From assembly GCA_964035545.1 (NCBI GenBank), contig OZ037768.1, forward strand, positions 16,151,375 to 16,215,374: a DNA stretch of 64,000 bases, in the 5' to 3' direction. The notes below the pieces were generated by a model. That model did no database searches, was not told where the DNA came from, and worked only from the letters and a program-made list of their open reading frames with translations. How positions within the stretch are numbered: the first letter of the stretch is position 1; each line of letters opens with the position of its first letter. Of the stretch, positions 35,770 to 56,410 are shown in pieces. The stretch comes from Bugula neritina. Lineage: Eukaryota > Bryozoa > Gymnolaemata > Cheilostomatida > Bugulidae. Both the position numbers and the translations under genes were made by a program.

Positions 35770-36494
35770 TATTAGTTATAGTATACTGGTATATTTTATG
35801 TAGAATCTAAAAAATATTTTACTTAAGATAAAGACAATATGTGGATGAATAAGAAGCAATATTATAAATATGTTTTATAGCTTAATTCTGAACTCTGAAG
35901 GCTTTGGGGGAGGAGACAACTTTGAGTATAACTTATCTGTAAACTGTAATGTTGATACAGGTTTACGGTAAAACCAGAAACTCATTATAGTTCGTATTAT
36001 TTTATTTCAATTATGTGAAATACTTCTAAATGAAGCCTGGCCAACATAGAATGTGCTATGAGATGAGTGAGTAAGACTTAAGTATAAATGTACATAATAA
36101 TATTTTGATAATGACAACTTCCACTGAGATATTCTGTATTTGCAGTGCAAATATTATCTCAATAATTTACTGCAGAGAGAGGGAGAGTGTTCGCATTACA
36201 CTTTATCAAGAGACTATATTATTTATTAAAAACTACAAAGTCTATGATCTCATTCTAAGGTAACTTTGCATTAAATATTATACAAGCACTCGAAGATGTC
36301 ACCTACTCGAATTCACACCTGTGTTTTGTATGCAATTGGCTTATGCTCCTTACAGTTGACGAGATGATGTAATTACTGTATAATAAAAACTATAAAATGA
36401 TTGTCAGCTTAGCTCTGCAGGGCAATATGCTGCACATTTCTAGAATAACGAAGTTTCAGAGTTAGGTCTGTTAGGATTGTTTGAAGAACACAAC
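35770..36494. other. Region upstream of nAChR gene B
   Basis: No gene is seen. The 5' UTR and promoter of gene B presumably lie here. No convincing TATA box was identified. Confidence 0.4.
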
Positions 36495-43229
<6,735 letters not shown>

Positions 43230-46200
43230 GTTGACATCACTCAGTGCCTGCTGTGCCCTGTATATGTATCTGTATGTGTTGTATCAGCTGTTCTGTGCTG
43301 TAGTATGACTCATGTGTGAGACGAATGCTTATTGATGACTGTTCATAAACATGCAGAGTGTAACACATGACAAGCTTGTTAGGTGCTTCCAAGTGCTTTG
43401 AAGATTCAAACCAATGCCAGTTTTATTGACATATGAAACTTTTGATAATTTCACACAATTTATTGGAGCACAAATCAATCTTTTTCACAATCAATTATTT
43501 AGACTCATAACCAGTAATAACACTGGCTGCACTCTCACCAGATATTGGTACTAAGCTTCATATATTTCACAAAAGTTAATTCACATAACCAAAATATGAA
43601 AGTTATATATTAAAACACTATAATGTTAAGCCGGACTTGCCAGTTGCTACCAAATTAAGGAAGGACCTTGTCAATGGCCTACCAGACAGTCTGTAGTATC
43701 AGATATTCTATCTTAGATTATGTTGAGTTGCTGTTAAGTTGACTCATACTTACATATACATGATGATCTGATTATATTGCCCTATTTATAGAGTGTGACA
43801 AAAATGAGCTACACAGATCATAAGAAGACAACTCCGGCAACTCAAGTCACTGGAGTAAAAATTACAACTGAACTTTGAACCAATATATTATACTGCATTG
43901 TCTTATGAAGTGGATGAAACCTTTCAATAGAACTTGTTCATGGCTGAAAAATTATTAAAACAATTTTGAGATATAGTTATGCTGTCTTATCAGCAAATGG
44001 TAATATTCAGAGATCATGCTATGCTGTTGAGGTAAAGACGAAGCCATATTATACTGTATACATGAAATTAACAACTGTAATCTGTTATACCCGCATATTT
44101 ATCTTCTTTTATATTGAATAAATGCTGTATGAATATGGTATTCAATAATACATTTGTTATCAACAGTAACTCTAAATAATAGGACTCTTCAGGAATGATA
44201 AAGGTAAATTAATTTGTTTCTCCTATAATTTATTCAGAGCTGCTTACTAAGAGTAATTAAGAAAATTCTAGAATTGCACAATTTCTATAACGCGTTATTA
44301 GGATAGATTACTCTAGCCTTGCTTACTTGTGTAAAATGCAACTTTCTATATTAACCTGAAAAACCTAAATCACCATACTGCACCCCTGGCTGAAAACTAC
44401 ACCATTTCTATAAAACTACACTTTGCTAAGAAATTATTGTAGAGCAAAAAGTGGCTACACAGTGAGTAGAAGGAGAATGGGGGAATTTGATCCTATATCA
44501 TATATAGGCAGCTCAGCTTCATCTCTAATCCCATAAAGTGTGCATATGGATGCACTAGTAGACAATATAACGCAATATAATTATGTATCGTGAATAATTA
44601 TTGCATTCAGTTTTATATAGCAGGACAACTGCCCAATTTCGAAATATTACAGTTGATTTTAATCTTTTTGTGCTGCAACTATAGGCATATTTTTTGACCA
44701 GTGCGTTCAATATTATATTTTATCTGTTTGCACATAAAAATAAATTTATTAATATAAGGTATTAAACTGATATCAACTTATTTTTTATTAATACAAATCA
44801 TCAGGTAATGGCAATGCATATCAGCTATGAAAACATAAATTTCTATAAAACTAGCTAAAGCATGAGGTGCTCAGCTGCAATATACCAATTATTCAATTTA
44901 ATAATAAATTCAAAAAGTTAGAGTTTTTAGTTTAAAGAGATAATTTTAGAAAGAGTATTTAAAGTGTATCCCCATGATTTGCATTGCTTTCAGATTTTGT
45001 TTACATATTCTGAAGAGCAATACTTTTTTTAGAATAGCAAGCTCAAGGACTATCAGCATTTTACACAATAACTCCTGTGGAAACACATGTACATGTGTAT
45101 TGTAGAAATGTATTTATCTTTACCCTTTTAAATAATTCAACTCAACATTGGAGTTGGAATATGATGGAGTAATTATGGCAAATATTTAATGCATCTTACT
45201 ACAAATCCAACAAATTAAATCAATTGAGTAGGTTATTTTTAGCATAAAACTACTGCATATACTATGGTAACTGTCAATATTCAGCTGTCCCATTTGTTTT
45301 ATGCAGAAAGCAGCAGAAAATAATGCTGAGGATAGAGCTAAATAATTTTCAAAGTATCTTAAATATTGGCTTCTAAATAATTAATAGTTACACGAGAAAA
45401 GCCTCCACTCTTCATAGTATGTCCTTCAGATAAGATTGTGTAATATGAGACGTCATTTCACCTGCATGGTACTTGGGTAGTGCATGGAAACTCTGCAATG
45501 CTCTTTACATAAACCACATTGTTCACTGGTGGTTTTATGCTATATAGTCCCTCAGGTTTTATACTATATTGCCTCAGGTCTTTTCTTAGTGTTGTACTGC
45601 AGTTTCAAGATAAATTCCCATGCATATTCTACGTTATTAAATACACTGAATGCTTGTGCGTTATTATTTTAGCAAACACAACTTTTAAAGCATAAATATG
45701 TATGTAAACAGAAATGTGCTGCATCTCTTTTAGACACATGCAATCTTATTTATAGCAAGCTCAAGCATCCAAGAAATAACAACTTTTTTGTGGCCATCAC
45801 TTTTGATAACTTAATTATTAAAAGATTGCTGTTTTCCCTAAATTGAATATATTAAAAGTTTAAAAATAGAAACATATTTCTCGATTTGCTACTTTATTAT
45901 ATTTGCTATCGTGATTACTAGTAATAATATATTTTGCTTGTTAAAATGAATTTTGCAATTTAGTACACAGAAAGGGTCTATTAGGATTTTTTACAATTGA
46001 AATTTACCATCCAGGTTGTTAACTAACCAGATATACTTTTGCTAAATAAGTGTGTTAGAGACAACAAAAGGAAGTATTACTGTATTTAATGAACAAACTT
46101 TTTTATCCTTAGCATAGCTATGTAGTTCTTTTTCTTTGTTTTGGTTTACAAACTTGCTGTTTATTATTTAGAAGATGTAGTTTTAATATAAGTTTGCTTA

Positions 46201-46905
46201 CAAGGAGCCGTAATTTGTTGTCTCTACTGGGGGTGTGATTAGGTAGGGATGGAGAATAGGGGTGGAGGGTAGGGGTGAAGGATAGGGTTATACACTAAGC
46301 GAGAACAACTACTACTTTAGCTTAAATTAAAGGGCCTGGTGCTTCAGCACAGATATTTATTCACACAAATAATATGAATCTTGAAAACTTGTCATACGAC
46401 ATACAGTTGATATAATGTTCATCTCTATTACTACGACATGTATTTCATATAATCTGCAAGTCTCTATTATTGCAATTATATAAAATTTATATATTTCTTA
46501 TGTTCAATATAATATATACATATAGTGTATTTGTTACTGTAGATTTCAGGGCAGGCCTGTATATCATAAGTAAATAGAAATACAGTTCTGCTTACTCATG
46601 ACAAGACACATTAATATTTGTTCATTCAATTAGTGTTAGTATTAGGCTGTTGATTGGTCAACTTCAAACAATGGAGGCATCTACATAATGATATACTTTT
46701 ATTTGTATAGAATAACTTTATATATACATTGATTGACATGATATACCCACTTGATACACTTTGACTAATTAATTCTGTTTTCATAAGCCAGGTTGTCACA
46801 CCTATACCTCCCAGTCAACTACATGCAGAAGATTTGTATGCTGTATTTGTCAACATTACTTTTATCGGAGTAAAATGTAGCATATTGCTTAAAGAACTGA
46901 GGAAG
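43230..46905. other. Intergenic region between nAChR genes B and C
   Basis: AT-rich and without a recognisable gene. An AATAAA at 44117-44122 may serve gene B. Confidence 0.5.
46229..46287 (+). other. G-rich potential quadruplex upstream of gene C
   Basis: Six runs of three or more G within 59 bp, with loops of 2-12 nt, about 620 bp before the gene C start codon. A G-quadruplex is possible but untested. Confidence 0.45.
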
Positions 46906-49900
46906 ATGGCTGTGACAGGAATGCTTCTGAAAAAGCTTATACTGCTACAAGGTAAGTGTTATAAATAAGTTTCATGATTAAACACACCTATGTATAGTCC
47001 TAACACATGTGAAATTCACTTAAGTTTATAGGGAATGTTTGGCTGTCAAGCTGTATCTACAAATACATGTGATAATCAATTCTAAAATATTTTTAAAGTT
47101 TTTCAGAAATTCACCGTAATTTTTTCACTGGTGTACATAATTTTTGGCTATAATTTCTAACTTCTAAAAGAAAAATGTATACAGGCTTCCTCTTGTCGAA
47201 CTTGTGTTTTCTGGCATTTATTTAAAATAAGTACACATGCAATGATATTTGCAAGCCACACGGAATATTTTCAACATACAGGCTCTACAATATATAGCAT
47301 TTGCTCCTCTTCCTTATAAGAATCAGTAGTGTGATGGAAAAAATCTTTTCAGGCCTCAGAAATAATGAGACATATAATTCTGCTGTTTTTAATCTCTAAG
47401 ATTGTTTTATTGTTTCTGAAAATAGGTCAATTGTACAACCCTGCGTCAAAAATTAAACCTTATAGTCTACCTTTACAAACTCATCAATTATTTAAAAATG
47501 TTTGTTATTTACTGCAACTGTGCAACTGCCTTATACTATATGTGTATCCAACTTGCTAAACCAGTGTTTATAGTAATATGTCAACGAGCTTAAACTGCTC
47601 CTAGTTTTAGTCTGATTACAACTGGCTTAGTTAAGACATATTATTTATATGTGAATGCTAATCACCTTTAACAATTGGGCATAATCCATTGATATTGTTT
47701 GCTTTTGAGTTTAAGTTGTGACTTATCTTAAGACTTCATATACTAAATTATTAACAATAATAATATTTTGAAACCGGGAGGACTCAAGAAAAATATTTAA
47801 CTTAGCTTATGCATACATACTGTACAATATTGTATTTATTTCTGATAGTTTATTGTACATTTTAAATTGTTTAAACAGAAATGTACATGAGATATTGCTG
47901 CAGCTGGCAGAAATAATCTCACATTGACTGGTAAAAAGAAAGTTTGGGAAAAAGTCATGGAAATCGACTCCAGAGTAAACCGATTTATCTGCATGCATGT
48001 TTGCCTTATATTGTATAGCTATAACATAACCTACTACAGAACAACAGAAAAATCACTTTTCGTGTTTTAGACCTGAATATAATAGAATTGGGATTAGTGA
48101 AGTAATTGTTAGATGAATAATTGCAACAAAGTACTGAGTAGAAGTAGAAGCATTGTCTTTAAATTATGACATAGCATATGGTTGAATGTTGCCACAGCTC
48201 ATGATAGAGTTGGTTTTACAGCTGTATTTGAAGTTGCCAAGAGTGGAGGTAGCGAGTTGAGACTTCTCAGACAGATCCGAGAGCAGCTTGAGGGGTTCAA
48301 CATTTATGAGAGACCAGTAGAGTTTGATCACGATCCTCTGAAAGTGGAAATGGGGCTGACTTTGCAGCAAATCATCGATGTAGTAAGAGCACAAATTCTA
48401 AGATATGTTCACTTTTTTTAAATTTTAGGATGTGTTAATATTATTCTATTAATAAACGATATAAGTCTAACACTCGTATAAGGAATGAATCAATGCCAAA
48501 ACTGTTAGTGTTACACATAACAGACACCTTTTTCTGTTATGATGTCAAATCATGAGTCATGCAGCCGTTGTAACAAAATATATTTGCAGTGAAACAATAG
48601 ATGAAGTTGTAATATTGCCCTTAAAAACTTACACCTGCTATTTACAGTTTTTGAGCTAAAACTATACATATTTGATGAAATTTTAAATAAAAATCATGCC
48701 ACATTAGTTTTGTTTTAGAGCAAATGTATTTTATATCAATTTTAACAAATGCAATACACATCTGTTCTAAGTTGGCAACATATCTTTTAGGATGAGAAGA
48801 ATCAAATAATCTATACCAACATGTGGATTACAATGGTGTGTATGTGTTATACTTTGTTTATTAATAACATGCATTTGTTTGTCAAGCGAATCAAGTAATA
48901 CTGTTGTATAAATTATATACTAGTCAGCAGCTACATGCTTCTTAAAGTAGAGTGCCATCCTACACTATGCATGCAGGTTGCTTAATATAATGTGACAGCT
49001 ATTGAGCTAATATATGACAGCTAGTAAGCTAATATATGACAGCTAGTGAGCTAATATATGACAGCTAGTGAGCTAATATATGACAGCTAGTGAGCTAATA
49101 TATGACAGCTAGTAAGCTAATATATGACAGCTAGTGAGCTAATATATGACAGCTAGTGAGCTAATATATGACAGCTAGTGAGCTAATATATGACAGCTAG
49201 TGAGCTAATATATGACAGCCAGTGAACTAATATATGACAGCTAGTGAGCTAAGATGTGACAGTGAGCTATTATGTGAGAATTATTACTCCTGAGATAAAC
49301 ATGTCTGTATTTGCATTGCCTTAAGAGGTGGAATGACTATAAGCTGAGATGGAATCCCTTAGACTATGATAACATAACTCAAATCACTATTCCTCCACAC
49401 CTCATCTGGAAACCGGATATTCTTATGTATAACAGGTAAGGGCACACAACTATTCTGCACCATGCCATACTTTACTGGTATTGTAATGTTCACATTGCAA
49501 TATCTGAATCTCAAATATGCTTGTTCAACTATTCTCCCATGTTAGTGAAACTCTTACAACAGCAATGATCTCAAATATTGGCAAAAACATGCTTAGTCAT
49601 TGTTAAACAGAAATCAGGCGTAAGAAGTTGTGCTGCTTTCTATTGATTATGAAAGAGTTGGTAATTATTTTGCTATTTGCACTCAATATTATAATATCAA
49701 TTTATCAAGTGTTGCTAAAACCCAAAAAATTTTTACCTACTTGTTGCGAACCTTAATTGCAGTTGTCAAAATAGGTATTTCTTAATAAAAAGGCTGTAAT
49801 TAACTTCCTGTAAGAAAAAGCATTACTTCTATATCAACATGTGAGACATAGAAGAGAACATGTAGATAGGCTGCATATTCCTGATTAAACAGTTAGAAGT

Positions 49901-52900
49901 AACTACTGTTAGTAGTTTCAATTAGGAACATAGTGATAGAGATGCCACTTGAGTATCTAGATTTACAAGTTCCCCTATGAAGTTATTGATGTGTACAAGT
50001 CCTTAAGTTAATTAATATCTCAAGTTCAAATACGATATCTCATTAGACACAATATCATTACAACTGTATGCTACATGCTCATTGATGTTCTATCTTTGAA
50101 TAGATGGCTTTCATTGATTTGTATTTTATAAATATAGGGCGCTACTAAATTTGCTAGATATGTGTTTTTATTCTATAGATACCAATTGTGGAAGGGTATA
50201 TAAAGAGATTCCATTATAAAGCTATATGCAATTATTGAACTAGAAAATGATATGATTCTATGCACTGAAGAGCTCTTTGCTTTCCTGGTTTAGTGTTAAG
50301 GTGTATCTAGATGCTGTATTTACATGATTTTTAATTAAACTGTTGCATAAGTATTGTTTTATGCTATGCTACAAAACTTTTACACTATAGAGCTTTGCTT
50401 CTATAAGTAAATTATTGTTGATCAATGAAACTTCTATATCCAGTCACATTAGTTTCAATACCAAAAAACATAAACTTAGTCTGCTGACAACTAGTTCGTT
50501 TTCTCCAGTGCTGCCGATGCCTTTGACGCCACGTATCAGTCTCGGATAACGTTGAGTTCAGATGGCTCAGCCGAACAAATACCTCCCGGCATGTTCAAGT
50601 CAACCTGCCACATCAACATCAGGTGGTTCCCCTTTGACGAGCAGGAGTGTACAATGAAGTTTGGTTCCTGGACTTATGATGGAACTAAAATAGACTTGAG
50701 GTTTTTAGAGGGAGTTCCAGAAGGCAGCATGGAGGGCTTTGCTCTCAATGGCGAGTGGGAATTATTAGGTGATGCATGCAAGATATTTTCAGCAAGAATA
50801 CAGCTGTTTACCATCTAATTATTATACTTCTATTAGCTCCATCTATTTATTAAGACCCAAGCATTGAAAAGCGTATTATTGTATAAAAACATTCAAATGA
50901 ACTGATAAAGACTATACTAATGAGAATATATGTATTAAACCACAAATTAAAGAGGGGTGTGATTCTGCAACATACTAAAGTTGTTAGCAAACTTATAGTT
51001 GACCAAAAATCAATTGAAAAGATGGCTAGTATTTTGCCCTGCTTTTTTTAAATATTTTGGTCCATTTTTCTAAAATAGCATAAATAATAGACACAACTGG
51101 AAGTGCTGTAGTATTGACTGTGCATGTAAACATATATACCTTTCTTTTCTTTATTACAGGAATACCTGCTATACGAAATGTTTTCACATATAAATGCTGC
51201 CCAAAAAACCCCTTTGTAGACCTGACATACAGCATAAAGATTCGTAGGAAAAAGCTGTACCACCTGGTCAATATTATTGGGCCTTGCATGCTCTTTGCCT
51301 TTCTTGGACTATTCACATTTTGCCTGCCACCGGATGCTGGAGAAAAGATCTCCTTTAGTAAGTATTATAAGAACTGGTTTTACAACTGATATTCTGCATC
51401 TTAGGTATATAACTGCTTTTAGCAGGTGTTAGCAATATCATCTTGACGCAAATATATAACTGTAGATGTAATGTAGCTAGAACAGATTTCTGAGAAAGTT
51501 TTAGGTAGTTAGTTTGTTGATCACAACTTTATCTCGGAAGGCACACTAGGGCGAACACACACGTGAGCACACATGCATTTGTATAATTATATTTGTATGC
51601 ATATGTGTTTGTGTACACAAATATTTATACGTGTATATATATATAATGCTGTATTTTTGATAAACTGCTTTTTCTAAGATCAAAGCAGAAAAAAATAAAA
51701 AACTTCAAGAGAAGACAACTCTATGTGTAGCTTGCCGCAGATTTTTATTATTAATTGATAAATTTGTGTGTATGTATTACACAATTATATGCATAAAATT
51801 GCAGGTCTTGTCTAAAAATTAAGTTTTCTACAATAACTGCAACATAATACAAAATGAGACTTTAAATTAAGACAAATTATTGTTTATAATAACTCATCTG
51901 TATACAGCTGTAAATTTAGAGGTGATGCAATAATGTTTCCAAACCAAACCTTCAACAACTACCCTACGATAACATGGCCATTTGACAATATAAAAGCTTG
52001 AGTTGGCAATCATTGTTCTTTTTTTATAAAATGGTGTACTCTCTGATATATAGAATAATGCTGTTTCAAAACACAAATAATACATTTCCATGTTAAAAAA
52101 GATTATCACGATGGTTTGTAGGTGTGACAATATTATTATCCCTAACAGTGTTCATGATGATTGTCAGTGAGACGTTGCCTGTCACCTCTGAAGCTATACC
52201 ACTAATAGGTAACACTATGAATATTATAAATTTACCCAAGTTTTCACACTCTAGCAATATGACTTGTTTATAAGTGGTGTAATGGATGTATTGTGGTCTG
52301 CTAGATTAACATGGCGAGGTCCTAGGTTTGTAATTTGACTATTTTAGGAGGCTGTATATATTTGCCATTGAAAGCATTACATATAATATGTACTAGGACA
52401 TGCAGACTAGTTTACAGGGATCTTTCTGAAAATGTTAATATAACATCATATCTATGTCTAAAGTTTCGTTCATCATGCAACCTATGATCTCTGCTAAAAC
52501 CAAGTATTTGCTATAACTGCACTAGAAGTATAATTCTGTACTTATTTCAGCCATTTATTTCATGGGTATTATGGTAATGACAGCTTTATCCGTAGTGGCC
52601 ACAATTACCGGTCTAACCTTTCATCACAAGTCCCCAGAGAGTCACAAAATGTCCAGATTTGTAAGTATGAGAAAATTTAATATAATTCAATACTCAACTC
52701 TGGAGCCTTCTTATTGACACTGCATTCACCTGCATTTACCTGCATTCACCTGCATTTACAGTCAGCTTTTGGGCATTGATTACTTAATTCCATTTAGCAT
52801 CTTGATTCTGAAAACTGAAACTATTTGTTATATAAAGTCAGCAGTTTTCAGCTGCTGACTTAGGATTGAAGCCATACCCAGTTGGAACTACTTATAGTCA

Positions 52901-54213
52901 CCTGGTTTTGATTTATTTATACTGATTAGATTAAAAATAAAATATCCTGTAACCAGTGTAGCTTGACATACATGTTGGTCTTGAAACTACAAACATATGC
53001 TTTATATTTAGTAAGTTTTACAGCCTCCTTTGTAGCTTGTACAAAGCTGTGACGGTAGCCAATCTTTCTCTATGTGTAAAAGAACACCTGGTTTTAAATT
53101 CATATAAATAAGAAATAAATCTTTGTTTTATACTAAAATTTAAATGTATATGTGAAACCCTTAAAAGGATGCTGTTTGCTATAATCAAGTTGATAAACAA
53201 GTGAAAATTTTATAGTTATTTGTTATGATGAAGGTTAAAGTAGTTATTGGTGAATGGTTGGCATGGTTACTGCGAATGAAAAGACCTGGAACAGATTCCC
53301 CGTGTTCAGTAAAAAGCTCGTGGAAGAAGCATACAGATTTACAGATGATGAATGTCAATACATCGCAAAGCCTGCTTGCTAACATTAGAGGTCAAGAGAT
53401 AGACAATGACACGTTTTACTCTAGTTTTGGAGGTGAGCTATAATCATACAAGCTATATCATGACATATAAGTAGAGAATATTTCTCCCAGCTATTATATT
53501 CTGCAGAGTTGTCTCGAGCTGCCTGTGAATAATTGTAGCTGATTCTAGTCAAACATTAAAGTTGGATGCCCATCCTTTGTCTGTACACAATGTAAATGCT
53601 CAGTCTAATCACAGCACCCTAGTGGGAGGCACCGGCTCACAGCCTTTGGCCAGATTTGAGATTAGGGCTATTTTAAAAGAATTAAGGTAAGATTATAATT
53701 TTCATAGTTCTAATAGTGGTGCAAAGTAAAGCTTCTAACTTTCTTTTTCGAATAAGAAATAGAGTGTTTAAATGTAAATGTTGCATTGCATTCTCTATAA
53801 CTTTGTACTATGTACATGTATAATGTCAGACAGTGTAGCAGCATAATATGCATAGCTCATATAACAACATTATGCTCACCAAATCAAGATTTTCTTATCT
53901 TTAGATTCATGTTTTTCTAAATACAATATCAATGGTAAAATTCAAGTAATTGCTATTAAATGTTGGCTGTTTTATTAACCGCAAGTTACCTACATATAGA
54001 TTGAGTAGCCTATTATATTGTTTCTAATGATACAGATATTTGACTAATAAGAAGAGAGAAAAATCAGCTGATGAGCAGACGGTAGCAGACTGGAAGTGGT
54101 GTGCCATGGTAATAGATAGGCTGTTCATCTGGCTGGTTGCTATCCTGAATATCATTGTAGCTCTATCAGTTTTACTTTCAGCGCCGACTCTCTTTAATAA
54201 TGATTCCATGTAG
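46906..54213 (+). CDS. Nicotinic acetylcholine receptor alpha-type subunit (array gene C)
   Basis: Eleven exons in phase: 46906-46951, 48222-48382, 48791-48835, 49326-49435, 50509-50768, 51160-51357, 52122-52208, 52551-52660, 53234-53432, 53539-53686 and 54036-54213, giving about 513 residues. Starts at ATG 46906 and 46921 are both possible for the signal peptide. The exon 2 acceptor could also be at 48197. Key parts are loop D NMWITM, loop [10 protein letters not shown], a Cys-loop with 13 residues [13 protein letters not shown], and loop [11 protein letters not shown], where the second loop C tyrosine is Phe. TM2 begins [14 protein letters not shown]. Relative to A and B the C-terminal exon is split by an extra intron inside KELR|YLTNKK. 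The exon 10 acceptor (TGTAG at 53538) has a weak pyrimidine tract but is the only one keeping the frame. It is an alpha-type ACh-gated channel subunit, clearly more diverged than A and B. Confidence 0.92.
48993..49265 (+). repeat. 22-bp tandem repeat in intron 3 of gene C
   Basis: About 12 copies of GCTAGTGAGCTAATATATGA followed by CA, with small variants at the ends. It ends roughly 60 bp before exon 4. Confidence 0.96.
52271..52340 (+). mobile_element. tRNA-derived relic in intron 7 of gene C
   Basis: TGGTGTAATGG (52275-52285) fits the A-box consensus, and CTAGGTTTGTAATTTG (about 52322-52337) resembles a degenerate B box at tRNA-like spacing. It is probably a SINE head or decayed tRNA. No acceptor-stem pairing was found. 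Confidence 0.4.
52728..52763 (+). repeat. Short 10-bp tandem repeat in intron 8 of gene C
   Basis: Three to four copies of CACCTGCATT/CACCTGCATTTA. Minor. Confidence 0.75.
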
Positions 54214-56340
54214 AAACTTTTTTGATCCCATCTCTCCATCCACTTATTCAATGTAATTATGGTTGTTTCGAGTTTTATATTAAAAATTAGATTGGTTTGA
54301 TATACATTCGAATTGTTTTTTTAAACCGTAAATTGTTTTGTGATACAAAGGCATTTCTAGAACAATTTATAGGACAGTAATAAGCAACAGGCCACAGACT
54401 TGTGAGAAATTTCTTCATCACTGGAAATTTTTTTGATATTCATACAAAGTGTTGTATGTAAGAATTATATTACAGTATTTAGTCCAAGTATTTTAGTGGG
54501 TTTTAAAGACTGAGCTTTTTAAGGTTTACTTTGGATTTACAGACTATCAGAAACTTTCAAGTATAAAAAATATTGTATATTTACTAGTTTCTTTGAGTTT
54601 TTTTATTAATTAAAAAAGGTATGTTTAATTATTATATATAGCATGATGATCATTATAAAAGTAGGTTAATTAATTTTCATCACCTCTATTTGGAAATACA
54701 AATTTTTGTAATGATAAAAGGCATTGTGGGTAAGACTCAACATTGATCAACTTATTATTTTTCAAATTGATGTAAATCTAGTGTGAAGAAAGTTATGTAA
54801 TTTGTTTGTTTTTAGTTTTTACATATGACTTTTTGAATATTTGTAAATTTGTGTCAATGATTTTATTTATGATTTTATTAGTTTCCATAACTATAAATGA
54901 AAGTTTTGACATAATTACTTGCTTACACCAAGTTTTGACTGCGTTGATTTTTTTTCTAGTCATATGATATTGCGCAAAATATTATTTCACATAAAAATAT
55001 TGTTTGCAACAACATTATGTGTAAGTAACTTGTCTACAGCAATTTTTAATCCAAGTTTGTATTGTAAAATATTACTTCATATAATTAGTCTCATCACATT
55101 GATTGTTTTGATTACACTTGGCGCTAGTCAATCAGATTCAAAATAAAACTGTTAAATTGATTAGATTATAGTTACATGAAAGCAGGCTGAAGCCTGAAGG
55201 TCAACTGTTATCTCACTTCCTGTAAACTCTAAAGTTTGATCATTTTTTAATCACAAACAAGTTTGATTTAGTCACAGAGTAGGAAAGCCCTTATATTCAT
55301 GTTTCAACTGGATGTGCACATTTTGCAAACCCAGAAGTCAAAAATATAGTTGATTATAGCATATTTCATTTCATCAGAGTTTTAATAAAGTTTTACGTGC
55401 ATTATAATAAAATTATATGCAGGTGAGACTGTATTATAATCAGTATTAAAAACAACACAGTTAAGACAATTAAAGCATTGCTAGAAGAATATAAAAATCA
55501 GGTATTAGTTACAGATATACCTTTAAAGCCTAATTTTTTGAAAAAATAGTTCTGTGATATTTCCTTGCATAAGCTTAATACTTGAAAATTATAGCAATAA
55601 AACACATTCAAGCCAAGTTATGTAAACAGCTTGATTACTCGTTGTGCAATTCCTTCAACAACATTGAATAAATGATTCCGTTAGCAGCAGTAATTTGTTT
55701 GTACTTTTGAATAAACTGCAACTGCATGGAAAGCTCACAACACTACATTTAGCGGAAATGTAGGCTGCATGCAACATGGTAGTTGTGTTTTATGAGCTGT
55801 TCCCTTTGTCTTTCAACGAGCTTCTTTCTTGCTCCTATTTTTTAGTTTAGTGTTGTTATATTTTATAATTAACATGTCCCATAATAATTACCCCGACTCA
55901 CATACTTCCTTTAATACTAGTTTGTTGTTATACCAGCTGCCCTTTGATTATAGCAAACTTTGACAAGCTGTAAGCTTATTGTTAAGTGTAGTAATTAGAT
56001 GACTGAGCATTAATAAACAGCAAACTTCAAGTTACATAGATACCTGTAGGGCTGGGTAACTACGCATCCACTTCGTATGGAAATCAAACGCAACCCTGTC
56101 AAACCAGTCTTGTCAAACATTATAAAACGCTTATATAGCCTATAAGAGTGGAACCAGCTGAAACAATTATGGAAATACTAAAAAAACGGTAATATAAGTC
56201 AAGGACCAGCATGCAATGTTGTGCCAAAATACATGCAAATACAGTCAAATAAAAATATACAGTAATAATTATATGTTCTCACTAACATTATTCAAAAAAC
56301 AATACTTGCAAACCAATGTTATATAAAACTTTTGCCTCTA
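54214..56340. other. Intergenic region downstream of gene C
   Basis: AT-rich. AATAAA hexamers at 55142 and 55383 are candidate poly(A) signals, though distant. No gene is seen. Confidence 0.45.
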
Positions 56341-56410
56341 CTGAAATTCAAATCCAAGGCCTCCATCTTGCAGACAGGCACGCTACCATTATACATCATG
56401 GGGCTAAACT
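56341..56410 (-). mobile_element. tRNA-derived SINE head, minus strand
   Basis: On the minus strand GTATAATGGTAGCGTGCCT is an A-box region, and GGATTTGAATTTC is a B-box-like site at tRNA spacing. GTCTGCAAGATGGAGGCC between them resembles a tRNA anticodon arm. The 3' tail would run towards lower coordinates and is not delimited. Confidence 0.6.

Noticed and set aside
35207-35803. 198-residue frame of VSTLI repeats
   Set aside because: A product of the 15-bp minisatellite, open equally on the other strand; no splice sites or signal sequence support it.
53507-53530. Alternative acceptor CTGCAG at 53507 for exon 10 of gene C
   Set aside because: Joining there gives a stop after eight codons; the TGTAG at 53538 restores the frame into the conserved KELR segment.
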